Assembly (NCBI RefSeq): GCF_029868745.1
Contig: NZ_JARWOP010000224.1
Coordinates: 1 to 35,455, forward strand
DNA length: 35,455 bases
Direction: 5' to 3'
Source: Nocardia wallacei
Lineage (GTDB): Bacteria; Actinomycetota; Actinomycetes; Mycobacteriales; Mycobacteriaceae
The translations under genes were made by a program, and so were the position numbers. This document shows, piece after piece, positions 24,128 through 31,497 of this stretch (position 1 is the first letter of the stretch; each line of letters begins with the position of its first letter). The notes under the pieces were generated by a model. It searched no databases. It saw nothing but the letters and a program-made list of their open reading frames with translations, and had not been told where the DNA came from.

Positions 24128-25285
24128 TTACCGCCACGGTGCGGCGTCCGGGGAGCGCAGGAGGTGGCGCGCGGTGGACATGCGGTGCACCTCGTCCGGC
24201 CCGTCGTAGACGCGGGCGTAGCGGGCCTGCCGGTACATGCGTTCCAGCGGGGTGTCGGCGGTCAGGCCGAGCGCGCCGTGCACCTGGATGGCGCGGTCGA
24301 TGACGTTGTGCAGCATGCGCGCACCCCAGAATTTCACCAGGCCGACGCGCACCCGGTAGTCCTCTCCGGCGTCCATCGCGCGGGCGGCGTCGAGGGTCAT
24401 CAGCCGGGCGGCGTGGATCTCGGCGGCGGATTCGGCTATGTACCTGTGGATTTCGCCCTTCTCGGCAAGCAGGGAGCCGTGCGCGTACCGGGTGTTGGCC
24501 CGCTCGCACATGAGTTCGTAGGCGCGCTGGGCCTGCCCGAGCCACCGCATGCAGTGGAAGATCCGGCCGGGGCCGAGCCGGTCCTGCGCCACGGCGAAAC
24601 CCTTGCCGCGCTCGCCCAGCAGGTTCTCGGCGGGGACGCGCACGTCGGTGAGACGGACTTCGTAGTGGTCGCTGGGGTCGTGACCCATGGTCGGGATGGA
24701 GCGCACGATCTCGAAGCCCGGAGTATCGGTCGGCACGATGATCGCGCTGATCCTGGCGTGCTTCGGGACGTCTTCCGGCTCCGTCCGGGCGAACACGGTG
24801 CAGTAGGCGGCCTGTTGCGCTCCGGTGGTAAACCACTTGTGCCCGTTGATAACCCAGCTGTCGCCGTCGAGTTCGGCGCGACTGGCGATCAGGGTCGGGT
24901 CCGAGCCCGCGACCTCCGGTTCGGTCAGCCCCACCGACGGCAGGATGTCGCCGGCCACCATGGGCGGGATCCAGCGGCGGCGCTGCTCCTCGGTACCGTG
25001 CCGGTGCAGCATCAGCGTGTCCTGCATGGAGACCGAGCCCACCGCCAGCTGCCCGAACTCCGAACGGCCGATGATCTCGTTCAGGTGGACGAAGTCGAGG
25101 AACGGCACACCGCCACCGCCGAGTTCGGCCGGATGGCCCAGCGCCCACAGCCCGAGTTCCTTGGCGCGCTCGCGCAATCGGGACAGCGCGGCCGCGTCAT
25201 CGGCGGCCAGCGCCGACTCCTGCGGAATGACCTCCCCGTCGATGAAAGCTCGCATGCGCGAGGCCGTTTCGGCCAGTTCATCCAC
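24128..25285 (-). CDS. Acyl-CoA dehydrogenase
   Basis: A 385-residue FAD enzyme that introduces a double bond into acyl-CoA. The order of features is as expected: helical N-domain, LTEPEVAGSDPTLIASRAE and INGHKWFTTGAQ for the FAD-binding beta domain, and VHGALGLTADTPLERMYRQAR with VYDGPDEVHR at the end, where the Glu is the probable catalytic base. The GPDEVHR ending is typical of the ACAD10/11-like group, whose substrates are often unusual or hydroxylated acyl-CoAs. GTG 25285 follows GGAGG with a 7-base spacer. Confidence 0.92.
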   Translation of the reverse strand: MDELAETASRMRAFIDGEVIPQESALAADDAAALSRLRERAKELGLWALGHPAELGGGGVPFLDFVHLNEIIGRSEFGQLAVGSVSMQDTLMLHRHGTEEQRRRWIPPMVAGDILPSVGLTEPEVAGSDPTLIASRAELDGDSWVINGHKWFTTGAQQAAYCTVFARTEPEDVPKHARISAIIVPTDTPGFEIVRSIPTMGHDPSDHYEVRLTDVRVPAENLLGERGKGFAVAQDRLGPGRIFHCMRWLGQAQRAYELMCERANTRYAHGSLLAEKGEIHRYIAESAAEIHAARLMTLDAARAMDAGEDYRVRVGLVKFWGARMLHNVIDRAIQVHGALGLTADTPLERMYRQARYARVYDGPDEVHRMSTARHLLRSPDAAPWR

Positions 25286-25445
25286 GTGAGGACCTCCTCC
25301 GCCGTCCGATGCGCGCCAGCCGAACGATTTCTGATCGGAGACACTCGGAATGCCGCCGGGCCAAGACTATCCACCAGCCGGTAATCCCGTCGGCACATCG
25401 TCTTCGACTGTGGCAGCGGGAACTCCGTCCCTCCCGAAACCCTTG

Positions 25446-26450
25446 TCAGCTGTGGTGGACGGTGAGGATGTCGGCGAGCGGGCGGCGCGGGGTGGGAGGT
25501 AGTTCCGGTTCACCGGCGGGGGCGGTGCCGATGCGGACTACGACCTGTGGCGCGGCTCGGTCGGGAAGGAGGTCGGCGACGGCGCTACGGCCCGCGGGAA
25601 GTTCGGTGACGTGGGTGATCGGGCAGGTCGCCAGGCCGGCGGCGGTGGCTTCGAGCAGGACGGCGGACAGGGCCTCGCCGGTGCGCAGCCACTGTGGCGT
25701 CGCGTCGCCGTACGAGCCGAGCGCCACCAGTTCCGCGCGATCGGTGAGTGCGGGGCGACGCATCGAGTGCGGGACGGCGGGGAATTCCCGGCCGACGTCG
25801 ACCCGGGCGGATTCGGCGGCCGAGACCCGCGCGCTCTCCGGCACGCCCTCCGACGCGCCGGAATGTCCTGTCCACCAATGCAACTCCATCTGATACAGGG
25901 CGTCGTCGTCGCGGGCGGTGGCGGCGCGCGCGGACACCTTTGCCAGCTGTTCGCGGGCGGCGTCGTCGAGCACCTCGAGGGCCAAGTCGTGCGGTGACAC
26001 CAGCTTGCGCAGGGCGGGCAGCAGCTCGTCCCAGCCGCGCGGTTCGAGCAGCGGGAGGCGGTCGGTGCGCCGCCGCTCGATCGCCGCCGCGCGCGCCGCG
26101 ATGCCCGGCGGGGGATCGGGCCAGGGCCGGAACTCGAGCGCCGCCAGGTGGTCCGGGCGCGCGGGGTCGGGCAGGCGGGTGATGTCGGTGTGCCAGCCGC
26201 GGGCCGCGAACGCGGTGCGGACGTGGTGCAGCATGGCGCCGCAGCTGATGACCTGCTGGCGGCTGTGCGGATCGGCCGCGGGCAGCATGCGGTCAGGGTC
26301 GGTGTGCAGATGCAGTTCGCCGTCGGCGAGCACCCACTGCCAGGGCTGGGTGTTGTGCACCGACGGCGCCCGCTGCGCGAGCCGCAGCACCGCGAGGATG
26401 GTCTCCTCGTCGGGTTCGGCGCGGGTGCCGGACGGGTTCGGGAAGGTCAT
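25446..26450 (-). CDS. Acg-type nitroreductase family protein
   Basis: A 334-residue FMN-fold protein of the Acg family (as M. tuberculosis Rv2032/Rv3131). Marks: LAQRAPSVHNTQPWQWVL, the tandem half-domain layout, SCGAMLHHVRTAFAARGW, ERRRTDRLPL and the C-terminal LLEATAAGLATCPITHVTE. Acg proteins may bind flavin but often lack the usual lid; their role is linked to hypoxia and nitrosative stress and is not enzymatically settled. ATG 26450 follows GGAGG at 8 bases. No DosR-type box was seen upstream; a 12-bp palindrome lies 94 bases before the start. Confidence 0.88.
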   Translation of the reverse strand: MTFPNPSGTRAEPDEETILAVLRLAQRAPSVHNTQPWQWVLADGELHLHTDPDRMLPAADPHSRQQVISCGAMLHHVRTAFAARGWHTDITRLPDPARPDHLAALEFRPWPDPPPGIAARAAAIERRRTDRLPLLEPRGWDELLPALRKLVSPHDLALEVLDDAAREQLAKVSARAATARDDDALYQMELHWWTGHSGASEGVPESARVSAAESARVDVGREFPAVPHSMRRPALTDRAELVALGSYGDATPQWLRTGEALSAVLLEATAAGLATCPITHVTELPAGRSAVADLLPDRAAPQVVVRIGTAPAGEPELPPTPRRPLADILTVHHS

Positions 26451-26743
26451 GGTTCCAGCCTCCGTTGGGTTCGGTGACCCGTCAGGGTCGTGCGTCCAGG
26501 GCGGCGGGCCAGTGCTCACTGTCCATGCTGGGCGTTGCCCTGAGTTTGCGCAAACACCGCGTGGGTGCCGGAGGCACAATGCCGGGTCAGCGGACGGATA
26601 CCGCGGCACGGACCGCTCCCGGGCTCGGCCCACGCCGGGTCCACGGCCGGGCGCGCAGCAGTCCGTCGACCTCGCAACCCGGCCAGTAGGGCGCTCACGT
26701 CCGAGCCGTGTAAACCCGCTGCCGCACGCTTCGCGCGGCGGTC
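26451..26743. promoter_or_regulatory. Intergenic region with 12-bp palindrome upstream of nitroreductase
   Basis: GTTTGCGCAAAC at 26544-26555 is a perfect 12-bp palindrome in the 293-base gap between the FMN reductase end and the nitroreductase start. It is a possible operator for the nitroreductase. No gene with a credible start and codon pattern was found in the gap. Confidence 0.35.
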
Positions 26744-27409
26744 CTATTCGGCCCCGGTGAGCACTCCGTTGTGCCCGGCGAGCAGTTCGGCGAACGGTGT
26801 CGGGGCCGGGAGGGAATTGCCGGAGGTGCGTGCGCGGGGCGGTTGCTCGGCGCGGAAGCCCGCGACCGTGGTCTGTTCGGCGAGCACGAGCGGTGCGAAC
26901 TCCGCGGCGGCGCGCCGGACCCGTTCGGCGAGGCCTTCGGAGCCGAAATCCGCTGTGGCCGCGAAGATTCCGGTCGGCGCGACGACCGCGCGCAGATAGC
27001 TGAACAGCGGCCGCATGGCGTGGTCGAGCACCAGCGCGTGGCGCGGGGTGCCCGCGGTGGCGGCGATCAGCACCGGCATGCCGTTGAGCGCGTCGGGGTC
27101 CAGGATGTCGATGAACATCTTGAACAGGCCGCTGTAGCTCGCGGCGAACACGGGCGTGACGGCGATGACCCCGTCGGCCGCGGAAATCTTGTCCCGGACC
27201 GCGGCGACCGCCGGTGTCGGCAGGCCGCCGGTGGTCATGGTGGTCGCCAGATCCGTTGCCAGCTCCCGCAATTCGACCACCTCGAAGTCGACGGATTCGC
27301 CGCGCGCGGTGACGGCGGCGGCCACCGCGCCGGACAACTGGTCGGCGAGCAGCCGGGTGGTGGAGGGCTGGGACAGTCCTGCGGTCAGGACGACGACGGT
27401 GCGGCTCAC
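26744..27409 (-). CDS. FMN reductase of the CE1759 family
   Basis: A 221-residue flavodoxin-fold NAD(P)H:FMN reductase. The N-terminus (VVVLTAGLSQPSTTRLLADQL) is the phosphate-binding loop region and VIAVTPVFAASYSGLFKMFIDIL is the typical flavin-binding segment. This family partners a luciferase-like monooxygenase, supplying reduced FMN; here the partner's stop codon lies one base before this gene's GTG start (27409), which has GGAAT as ribosome site. The pair matches the CE1758/CE1759 duo of Corynebacterium. Confidence 0.9.
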   Translation of the reverse strand: MSRTVVVLTAGLSQPSTTRLLADQLSGAVAAAVTARGESVDFEVVELRELATDLATTMTTGGLPTPAVAAVRDKISAADGVIAVTPVFAASYSGLFKMFIDILDPDALNGMPVLIAATAGTPRHALVLDHAMRPLFSYLRAVVAPTGIFAATADFGSEGLAERVRRAAAEFAPLVLAEQTTVAGFRAEQPPRARTSGNSLPAPTPFAELLAGHNGVLTGAE

Positions 27410-27410
27410 G

Positions 27411-28550
27411 TCATTCCTTCCGGGTTTCGGCGAGCATGCGCTCGCGGGCGGGCTCGACGAGGTGGTACGGCGTGTCCGGCCCGGCGGCCACCAGCGTGGC
27501 GTGGGTCGGCGGGTCGCTGGGCACGTGTGCGGGACGACGTGCCTCGAACTCCCGGCGCAGCACCGGCACGACCTCGCGGCCGAGGATCTCGAGCTGTTCC
27601 AGCACCACCTCGAGCGGCAGCCCGGCGTGATCCATCAGGAACAGCTGACGCTGATAATCACCGACGTTGTCGGCGAAGCCGAGGGTGCGCTCGATGACCT
27701 GCTCGGGTGTTCCCACGGTCAGCGGGGTGAGTTCGGTGAACTCCTCCAGCGACGGTCCGTGGCCGTAGACGGGCGCGTTGTCGAAGTAGGGCCGGAAGAA
27801 CTTCTTCGCCGCCGCCTCGGTCTCGGCCATGAACACCTGTCCGCCCAGACCGACGACGGCCTGGTCGGCGGCACCGTGCCCGTAGTGCTCGTAGCGCTGC
27901 CGGTACAGGTGCACCATCTGCGCGGTGTGCTCGGCGTTCCAGAAGATGTTGTTGTGGAAGAAACCGTCACCGTAGTAGGCGGCTTGTTCGGCGATCTCCG
28001 GCGAGCGGATGGACCCGTGCCACACGAACGGCGGCGTCCCGTCCAGCGGCGCGGGCGTCGAGGTGAAGCCCTGCAGCGGAGTGCGGAACTTGCCCTGCCA
28101 GTCCACTCGCGGTTCGCGCCACAGCGTGCGCAGCAGGTGGTAGTTCTCGACGGCGAGCGGGATGCCCTCGCGAATGTCCTTGCCGAACCAGGGGTAGACG
28201 GGGCCGGTGTTGCCGCGGCCCAGCATCAGATCCACCCGGCCGTCGGACAGGTGCTGCAGCATGGCGAAGTCCTCGGCGATCTTCACCGGGTCGTTGGTCG
28301 TGATCAGCGTCGTCGCGGTGGACAACTGCAACCGCTCGGTGCGGGCGGCCACGTAGCCGAGCAGGGTGGTCGGCGACGACGGCACGAACGGCGGATTGTG
28401 GTGCTCACCGGTGGCGAACACGTCGAGCCCGACCTCTTCCGCCTTCAACGCGATGGCGACCATCGCCTTGATGCGCTCGGCCTCGGTGGGCGTCCGGCCG
28501 GTGGTCGGGTCGGCGGTGACGTCCCCGACGCTGAAGATTCCGAACTGCAC
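27411..28550 (-). CDS. FMN-dependent luciferase-like monooxygenase of the CE1758 family
   Basis: A 379-residue bacterial-luciferase-fold (TIM barrel) monooxygenase. Marks: QFGIFSVGDVTADPTTGRTPTEAERI, FATGEHHNPPFVPSSP (His pair near the flavin), RVDLMLGRGNTGPVYPWFG and FVWHGSIRSPEIAEQAAYYGDGFFHNNIF. It would use reduced FMN from the adjacent reductase to oxidise an unknown organic substrate. GTG 28550 follows GGAGGACACC, so the longer upstream frame is not the start. A 17-bp palindrome just upstream is a likely operator. Confidence 0.92.
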   Translation of the reverse strand: MQFGIFSVGDVTADPTTGRTPTEAERIKAMVAIALKAEEVGLDVFATGEHHNPPFVPSSPTTLLGYVAARTERLQLSTATTLITTNDPVKIAEDFAMLQHLSDGRVDLMLGRGNTGPVYPWFGKDIREGIPLAVENYHLLRTLWREPRVDWQGKFRTPLQGFTSTPAPLDGTPPFVWHGSIRSPEIAEQAAYYGDGFFHNNIFWNAEHTAQMVHLYRQRYEHYGHGAADQAVVGLGGQVFMAETEAAAKKFFRPYFDNAPVYGHGPSLEEFTELTPLTVGTPEQVIERTLGFADNVGDYQRQLFLMDHAGLPLEVVLEQLEILGREVVPVLRREFEARRPAHVPSDPPTHATLVAAGPDTPYHLVEPARERMLAETRKE

Positions 28551-28571
28551 GGTGTCCTCCTCGGTTCTCGC

Positions 28572-28617
28572 TCCACCAATTTGGTGGACATGGCAACCAA
28601 GGGAACACGGTACCGTG
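28572..28617. promoter_or_regulatory. Two perfect palindromes upstream of the luciferase-like monooxygenase
   Basis: TCCACCAA-T-TTGGTGGA (28572-28588) is a perfect 8-bp-arm palindrome ending 22 bases before the GTG start at 28550. CACGGTACCGTG (28606-28617) is a second perfect 12-bp palindrome farther upstream. Their position fits operators for the monooxygenase-reductase pair. No regulator gene lies immediately beside them. Confidence 0.5.
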
Positions 28618-28679
28618 CGCGCGTATTCCGGTGGTCCCCGCGTGCGGGGGCGGTGCACGCCGGGACGGCCTCCCGGGAC

Positions 28680-28868
28680 CTACCGGTGTGCGCAAACCAG
28701 TTCCGACGCGGCGGTGAGCCGGGCGCCGAAGGCCAGCCACAGCGACCCGTCCGTGACGCGCTGCAAGGTGTAGCGGTGTTTGCCGTAGCAGGCCCGCGAC
28801 ACCGTGGACAGTGGAGCCTTGCCGACGATCCGGTAGGGATGCCGGCCGATGCGCACTGTGTGGTCCAT
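28680..28868 (-). CDS. Small hypothetical protein, 62 residues
   Basis: The ATG at 28868 has GAGAGG about eleven bases upstream. The product (MDHTVRIGRHPYRIVGKAPL at the start) is basic, soluble and looks like a small beta-rich domain: alternating VRIGRHPYRIVG, HRYTLQRVTDGSLWLAFGARL. Codon use has strong GC3. No family was recognised and it could be spurious, but it fills an otherwise empty gap between the monooxygenase operon and the epoxide hydrolase, on the same strand. Confidence 0.5.
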   Translation of the reverse strand: MDHTVRIGRHPYRIVGKAPLSTVSRACYGKHRYTLQRVTDGSLWLAFGARLTAASELVCAHR

Positions 28869-28940
28869 ACCCTGTTCCGCCTCTCGCTCGATGGTGGTCT
28901 CGATCGCGAGGCCACTGTCGCAACGGGTGGCTGAAGCGGG

Positions 28941-28968
28941 CCTGAACCGGCCTGAAATCGGGTTCAGG
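28941..28968. terminator. Hairpin just after the epoxide hydrolase stop
   Basis: CCTGAACC at 28941-28948 pairs perfectly with GGTTCAGG at 28961-28968 (8-bp stem, 12-base loop). It begins about 14 bases past the stop of the minus-strand epoxide hydrolase, the usual place for a terminator. No U-tract follows. A third CCTGAA lies in the loop at 28951-28956, so an operator is an alternative. Confidence 0.4.
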
Positions 28969-28982
28969 AAGCCGTCTTTCGT

Positions 28983-30155
28983 TCACCGACCGGCGGCCAG
29001 CACCGCCGCGAGGCCTGCTCGCAGGTCATCGACGAAATATTCGGGGACTTCCAGGGACGGGAAATGTCCTCCGGTTTCGGGGGACCGCCAGCGGACGATC
29101 TGGCGGTACCGTTCCTGTGCCCAGGGGCGCGGGTATTTCTCGATGTCGCGGGGATATACGGTGATCGCCGACGGGACGTCGACCCGGAGTTCGGGGGCGA
29201 GGGAGTTGTGGCTTTCGTAGTAGATACGGGCCGCCGACGCGCCGGTCCGCGTCAGCCAATACAGCGTGACGTCGTCGAGAATGCGATCCCGGGAGATCGC
29301 CTCGAACGGGCTGTCCTCGGTATCGGTCCACTCGGCGAATTTGTCGAGGATCCAGGCGAGGAGCCCGACCGGCGAATCGACGAGCGAGTAGCCGATGGTC
29401 TGCGGCCGGGTCGCCTGCTGCTTCGCATACGCGGCGCGATGGCGCCAGAAATCACGGGTTTCCTCGGTCCATTCGCGCTCGAGTGTCGTCAATCCGTCGG
29501 TGGTAGAGCCGGGCGGTGCCTGCGCGGTCGTGGTGTGGATGCCGAGCACGTGCTCCGGGAACCTGCCGCCGAGGATGGTGGTGATGACGCCGCCCCAGTC
29601 GCCGCCGTGGGCCAAGAATTTGCGGTAGCCGAGCCTTCCCATCAGTTCCACCCATGCGGCCGCGATCTTTTCGATGCCCCAGCCGGTGGTATCCGGTTTG
29701 TCGCTGTATCCGAAGCCCGGTAGCGACGGAGCCACGACGTGGAACGCCGGCGTATCCGCATCTTCCGGATCGGCCAATTCGTCTATTACATCGATGAATT
29801 CGGCAACGCTGCCCGGCCAGCCGTGGGTCAAGATCAGCGGAGTGGCATCGGCGCGCGTGGATCGTCGGTGCAGGAAATGGATTCCGAGATCGTCGATTGT
29901 CGTGCGGAACTGGCCGATTCGGTCGAGGCGCGCTTCGAACGACCGCCAGTCGTATTCCGTACGCCAGTAGTCCACGAGATCGACGAGATCGGCGAGGGGG
30001 ACGCCCTGTTCCCAACGGCGCGGTCCGGGCGCGGCGCGAGGGACCGTCTCGGCTTCCGGTAGCCGCGCGGCGGCTAATCGCGCGTGGAGATCGGCGAGGT
30101 CGGCGTCGGTCGCGTGGGCTTCGAATGCGTGCACGTCGCTGGCTGGACTGTTCAT
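28983..30155 (-). CDS. Epoxide hydrolase, alpha/beta fold with EHN domain
   Basis: A 390-residue hydrolase of the microsomal-epoxide-hydrolase type. The N-terminal EHN region (DLHARLAAARLPEAE, WRTEYDWRSFEARLDRIGQF, IHFLHRRS) precedes the alpha/beta core: LILTHGWPGS (oxyanion region), KFLAHGGDWGGVITTILG with the nucleophilic Asp, and TGGHFPSLEVPE with the catalytic His. It opens epoxides to diols by a covalent ester. ATG 30155 follows AGGAGG at an ideal distance. It is divergent from a CGNR regulator gene, which may control it. Confidence 0.92.
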   Translation of the reverse strand: MNSPASDVHAFEAHATDADLADLHARLAAARLPEAETVPRAAPGPRRWEQGVPLADLVDLVDYWRTEYDWRSFEARLDRIGQFRTTIDDLGIHFLHRRSTRADATPLILTHGWPGSVAEFIDVIDELADPEDADTPAFHVVAPSLPGFGYSDKPDTTGWGIEKIAAAWVELMGRLGYRKFLAHGGDWGGVITTILGGRFPEHVLGIHTTTAQAPPGSTTDGLTTLEREWTEETRDFWRHRAAYAKQQATRPQTIGYSLVDSPVGLLAWILDKFAEWTDTEDSPFEAISRDRILDDVTLYWLTRTGASAARIYYESHNSLAPELRVDVPSAITVYPRDIEKYPRPWAQERYRQIVRWRSPETGGHFPSLEVPEYFVDDLRAGLAAVLAAGR

Positions 30156-30195
30156 GAGACCTCCTGGCTGTCGATCGGCGGCCACGACCCCTCGT

Positions 30196-30247
30196 GAACC
30201 GGCTAAGACGGTTCTAACATGCCGTCGGATGGGTGTGCAACCGGCTA
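30196..30247. promoter_or_regulatory. Inverted and direct repeats in the epoxide hydrolase/CGNR divergent gap
   Basis: GAACCG (30196-30201) and CGGTTC (30209-30214) form an inverted repeat with a 7-base centre. AACCGGCTA at 30197-30205 is repeated exactly at 30239-30247, 42 bases on. TAACAT at 30215-30220 could be a -10 box for the CGNR gene. The layout suggests a shared operator, possibly for the CGNR protein itself. Confidence 0.4.
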
Positions 30248-30257
30248 TGGTGGTTCC

Positions 30258-30833
30258 ATGCCTGCTGGGTTTCCTGACTTCCGCCTCGGTAATGTGCTGG
30301 CGACCAGCTTCACCGGGACTCTGTCCGAGCGCTATGGCGATGCCGTGGAACGCATTCCCACGCCGCGGCGACTCGTCGACTGGCTGGCGGTGAACGGCCT
30401 GGCCGTAAACTCCTGCACCGCAGCCCAACTCGAACTCGCTCGGGAACTGAGGGAATCGATTCACGCCGCCGCGACAGCGGCCGCGACCGGGGACGCTCTC
30501 CCCGCGTCCGCCGTGCGTATCATCAACGACCGCAGCATTCAGGGCCGGGCGGTGGCCGTTCTGACGCCCGAGGGCAATCGGCAATGGCGACTCAGCTCGC
30601 CGTCCTGTGTGGAAGACGCACTGGGAGTCATCGCCGTCGACGCGATCGGCATCATCGCGGGCGAACGCGACGGAAAATTGGCCCTGTGCGCCTCGCCGAC
30701 CTGCCGAGCCGCCTTCTTCGACACCAGCCGAAGCCGCACCCGCAGATGGTGTGACATGAATACGTGCGGCAATCGGGAGAAGAAGGCGCGCTTCCACGCC
30801 AGCCATCGCAAAGGCGCCGCGTCAACGGAGTGA
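30258..30833 (+). CDS. CGNR zinc-finger, ABATE-domain transcription regulator
   Basis: A 191-residue protein. The N-terminal part (FRLGNVLATSFTGTLSERYGDAVERIPTPRRLVDWL) is the ABATE/stress-type ligand domain, and the C-terminal part is the CGNR zinc finger: CASPTCRAAFFDTSRSRTRRWCDMNTCGNREKKARF, with Cys residues spaced as expected and the CGNR box intact. These are putative stress or ligand-responsive DNA-binding regulators. ATG 30258 starts the domain; an in-frame ATG at 30219 would add 13 unrelated residues. Divergent from the epoxide hydrolase. Confidence 0.85.
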   Translation: MPAGFPDFRLGNVLATSFTGTLSERYGDAVERIPTPRRLVDWLAVNGLAVNSCTAAQLELARELRESIHAAATAAATGDALPASAVRIINDRSIQGRAVAVLTPEGNRQWRLSSPSCVEDALGVIAVDAIGIIAGERDGKLALCASPTCRAAFFDTSRSRTRRWCDMNTCGNREKKARFHASHRKGAASTE

Positions 30834-30850
30834 GCGACACACGAGCCGGC

Positions 30851-31399
30851 TCAGGGATGCAGGCCCTCGACTGCGAGGCGTAGCAGGCGGCGGGCCGCCG
30901 GTTCGTCACCCTCGGTGGCGATCGAGATGGCATTGACCAGGTCGAGCAGGTCGGCCAGGGATACCCCGGCGCGGACGGCGCCCGCCTCGACCGCATGCGT
31001 CATCAGCCCGCCGGCGGCGTCGGAAACCCAAGCGTGGCAGGAGGTGTCGGGCCGCGCGGGCATGGCGAGGGACATGGCCAGGCCGCGGGTGTTCGCGGTG
31101 TAGACGGTCAGTTCCTCCAGCCAGCGAACCAGACCGTGCGCGGGATCCTCGCGGGCGAGTTCGTCCGCGCGGCGGCAGAGTCGTTCGACGCCGTCGTGAA
31201 ATATCTCCTCCAGCAACGCCTGTCGCGAGGGGAAGTGCCGGTGCAGCGTCGCCGAGCCGATCCCGGCCCGCCGGGCGATCTCCTCGAGCGACACCCCGGC
31301 GCCGTCGCGGGCGACCAGTTCCGCCGCCACGGTCAGCAGCCGCTGGTGATTGCGCTGCCAATCCGACCGCTGCGGTCGTGCCGCACGGGTCGGCGCCAT
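30851..31399 (-). CDS. TetR/AcrR family regulator
   Basis: A 182-residue regulator with the N-terminal helix-turn-helix LLTVAAELVARDGAGVSLEEIARRAGIGSATLHRHFPSRQALLEEIF. The C-terminal domain ends in LADLLDLVNAISIATEGDEPAARRLLRLAVEGL, as in many TetR proteins related to drug or solvent response. ATG 31399 has AGGGC close upstream. It is divergent from an NmrA-like gene over 98 bases holding a clear inverted repeat, the usual arrangement for a local repressor and its target. Confidence 0.9.
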   Translation of the reverse strand: MAPTRAARPQRSDWQRNHQRLLTVAAELVARDGAGVSLEEIARRAGIGSATLHRHFPSRQALLEEIFHDGVERLCRRADELAREDPAHGLVRWLEELTVYTANTRGLAMSLAMPARPDTSCHAWVSDAAGGLMTHAVEAGAVRAGVSLADLLDLVNAISIATEGDEPAARRLLRLAVEGLHP

Positions 31400-31460
31400 C
31401 GCCCTCTCCTCTCGCCCTCGACAAAACGGGGTGCTCCTCCATATGCTAGTCGGCATGAAG

Positions 31461-31475
31461 TGGGGTACCACCCCA
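31461..31475. promoter_or_regulatory. TetR-type operator candidate between regulator and NmrA-like gene
   Basis: TGGGGT-ACC-ACCCCA is a perfect 6-bp-arm inverted repeat in the middle of the divergent gap, 23 bases before the NmrA-like ATG (31498). It lies where a TetR dimer would block the NmrA-like promoter and its own. A -10-like TAGCAT for the regulator gene is seen on the minus strand at 31449-31444. Confidence 0.55.
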
Positions 31476-31497
31476 TTTATGTCGAGAGGAGTCCGAG

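Noticed and set aside
27156..28934. A 592-codon plus-strand frame over the luciferase-like gene
   Set aside because: No family resemblance; it shadows a well-supported monooxygenase and reductase.
30156..30806. N-terminal extension of the epoxide hydrolase frame
   Set aside because: The extension is antisense to the CGNR gene, and a strong AGGAGG site selects ATG 30155.
30843..30852. GAGCCGGCTC palindrome between convergent CGNR and TetR genes
   Set aside because: Ten GC-rich palindromic bases overlapping a stop codon are too weak to call a terminator.
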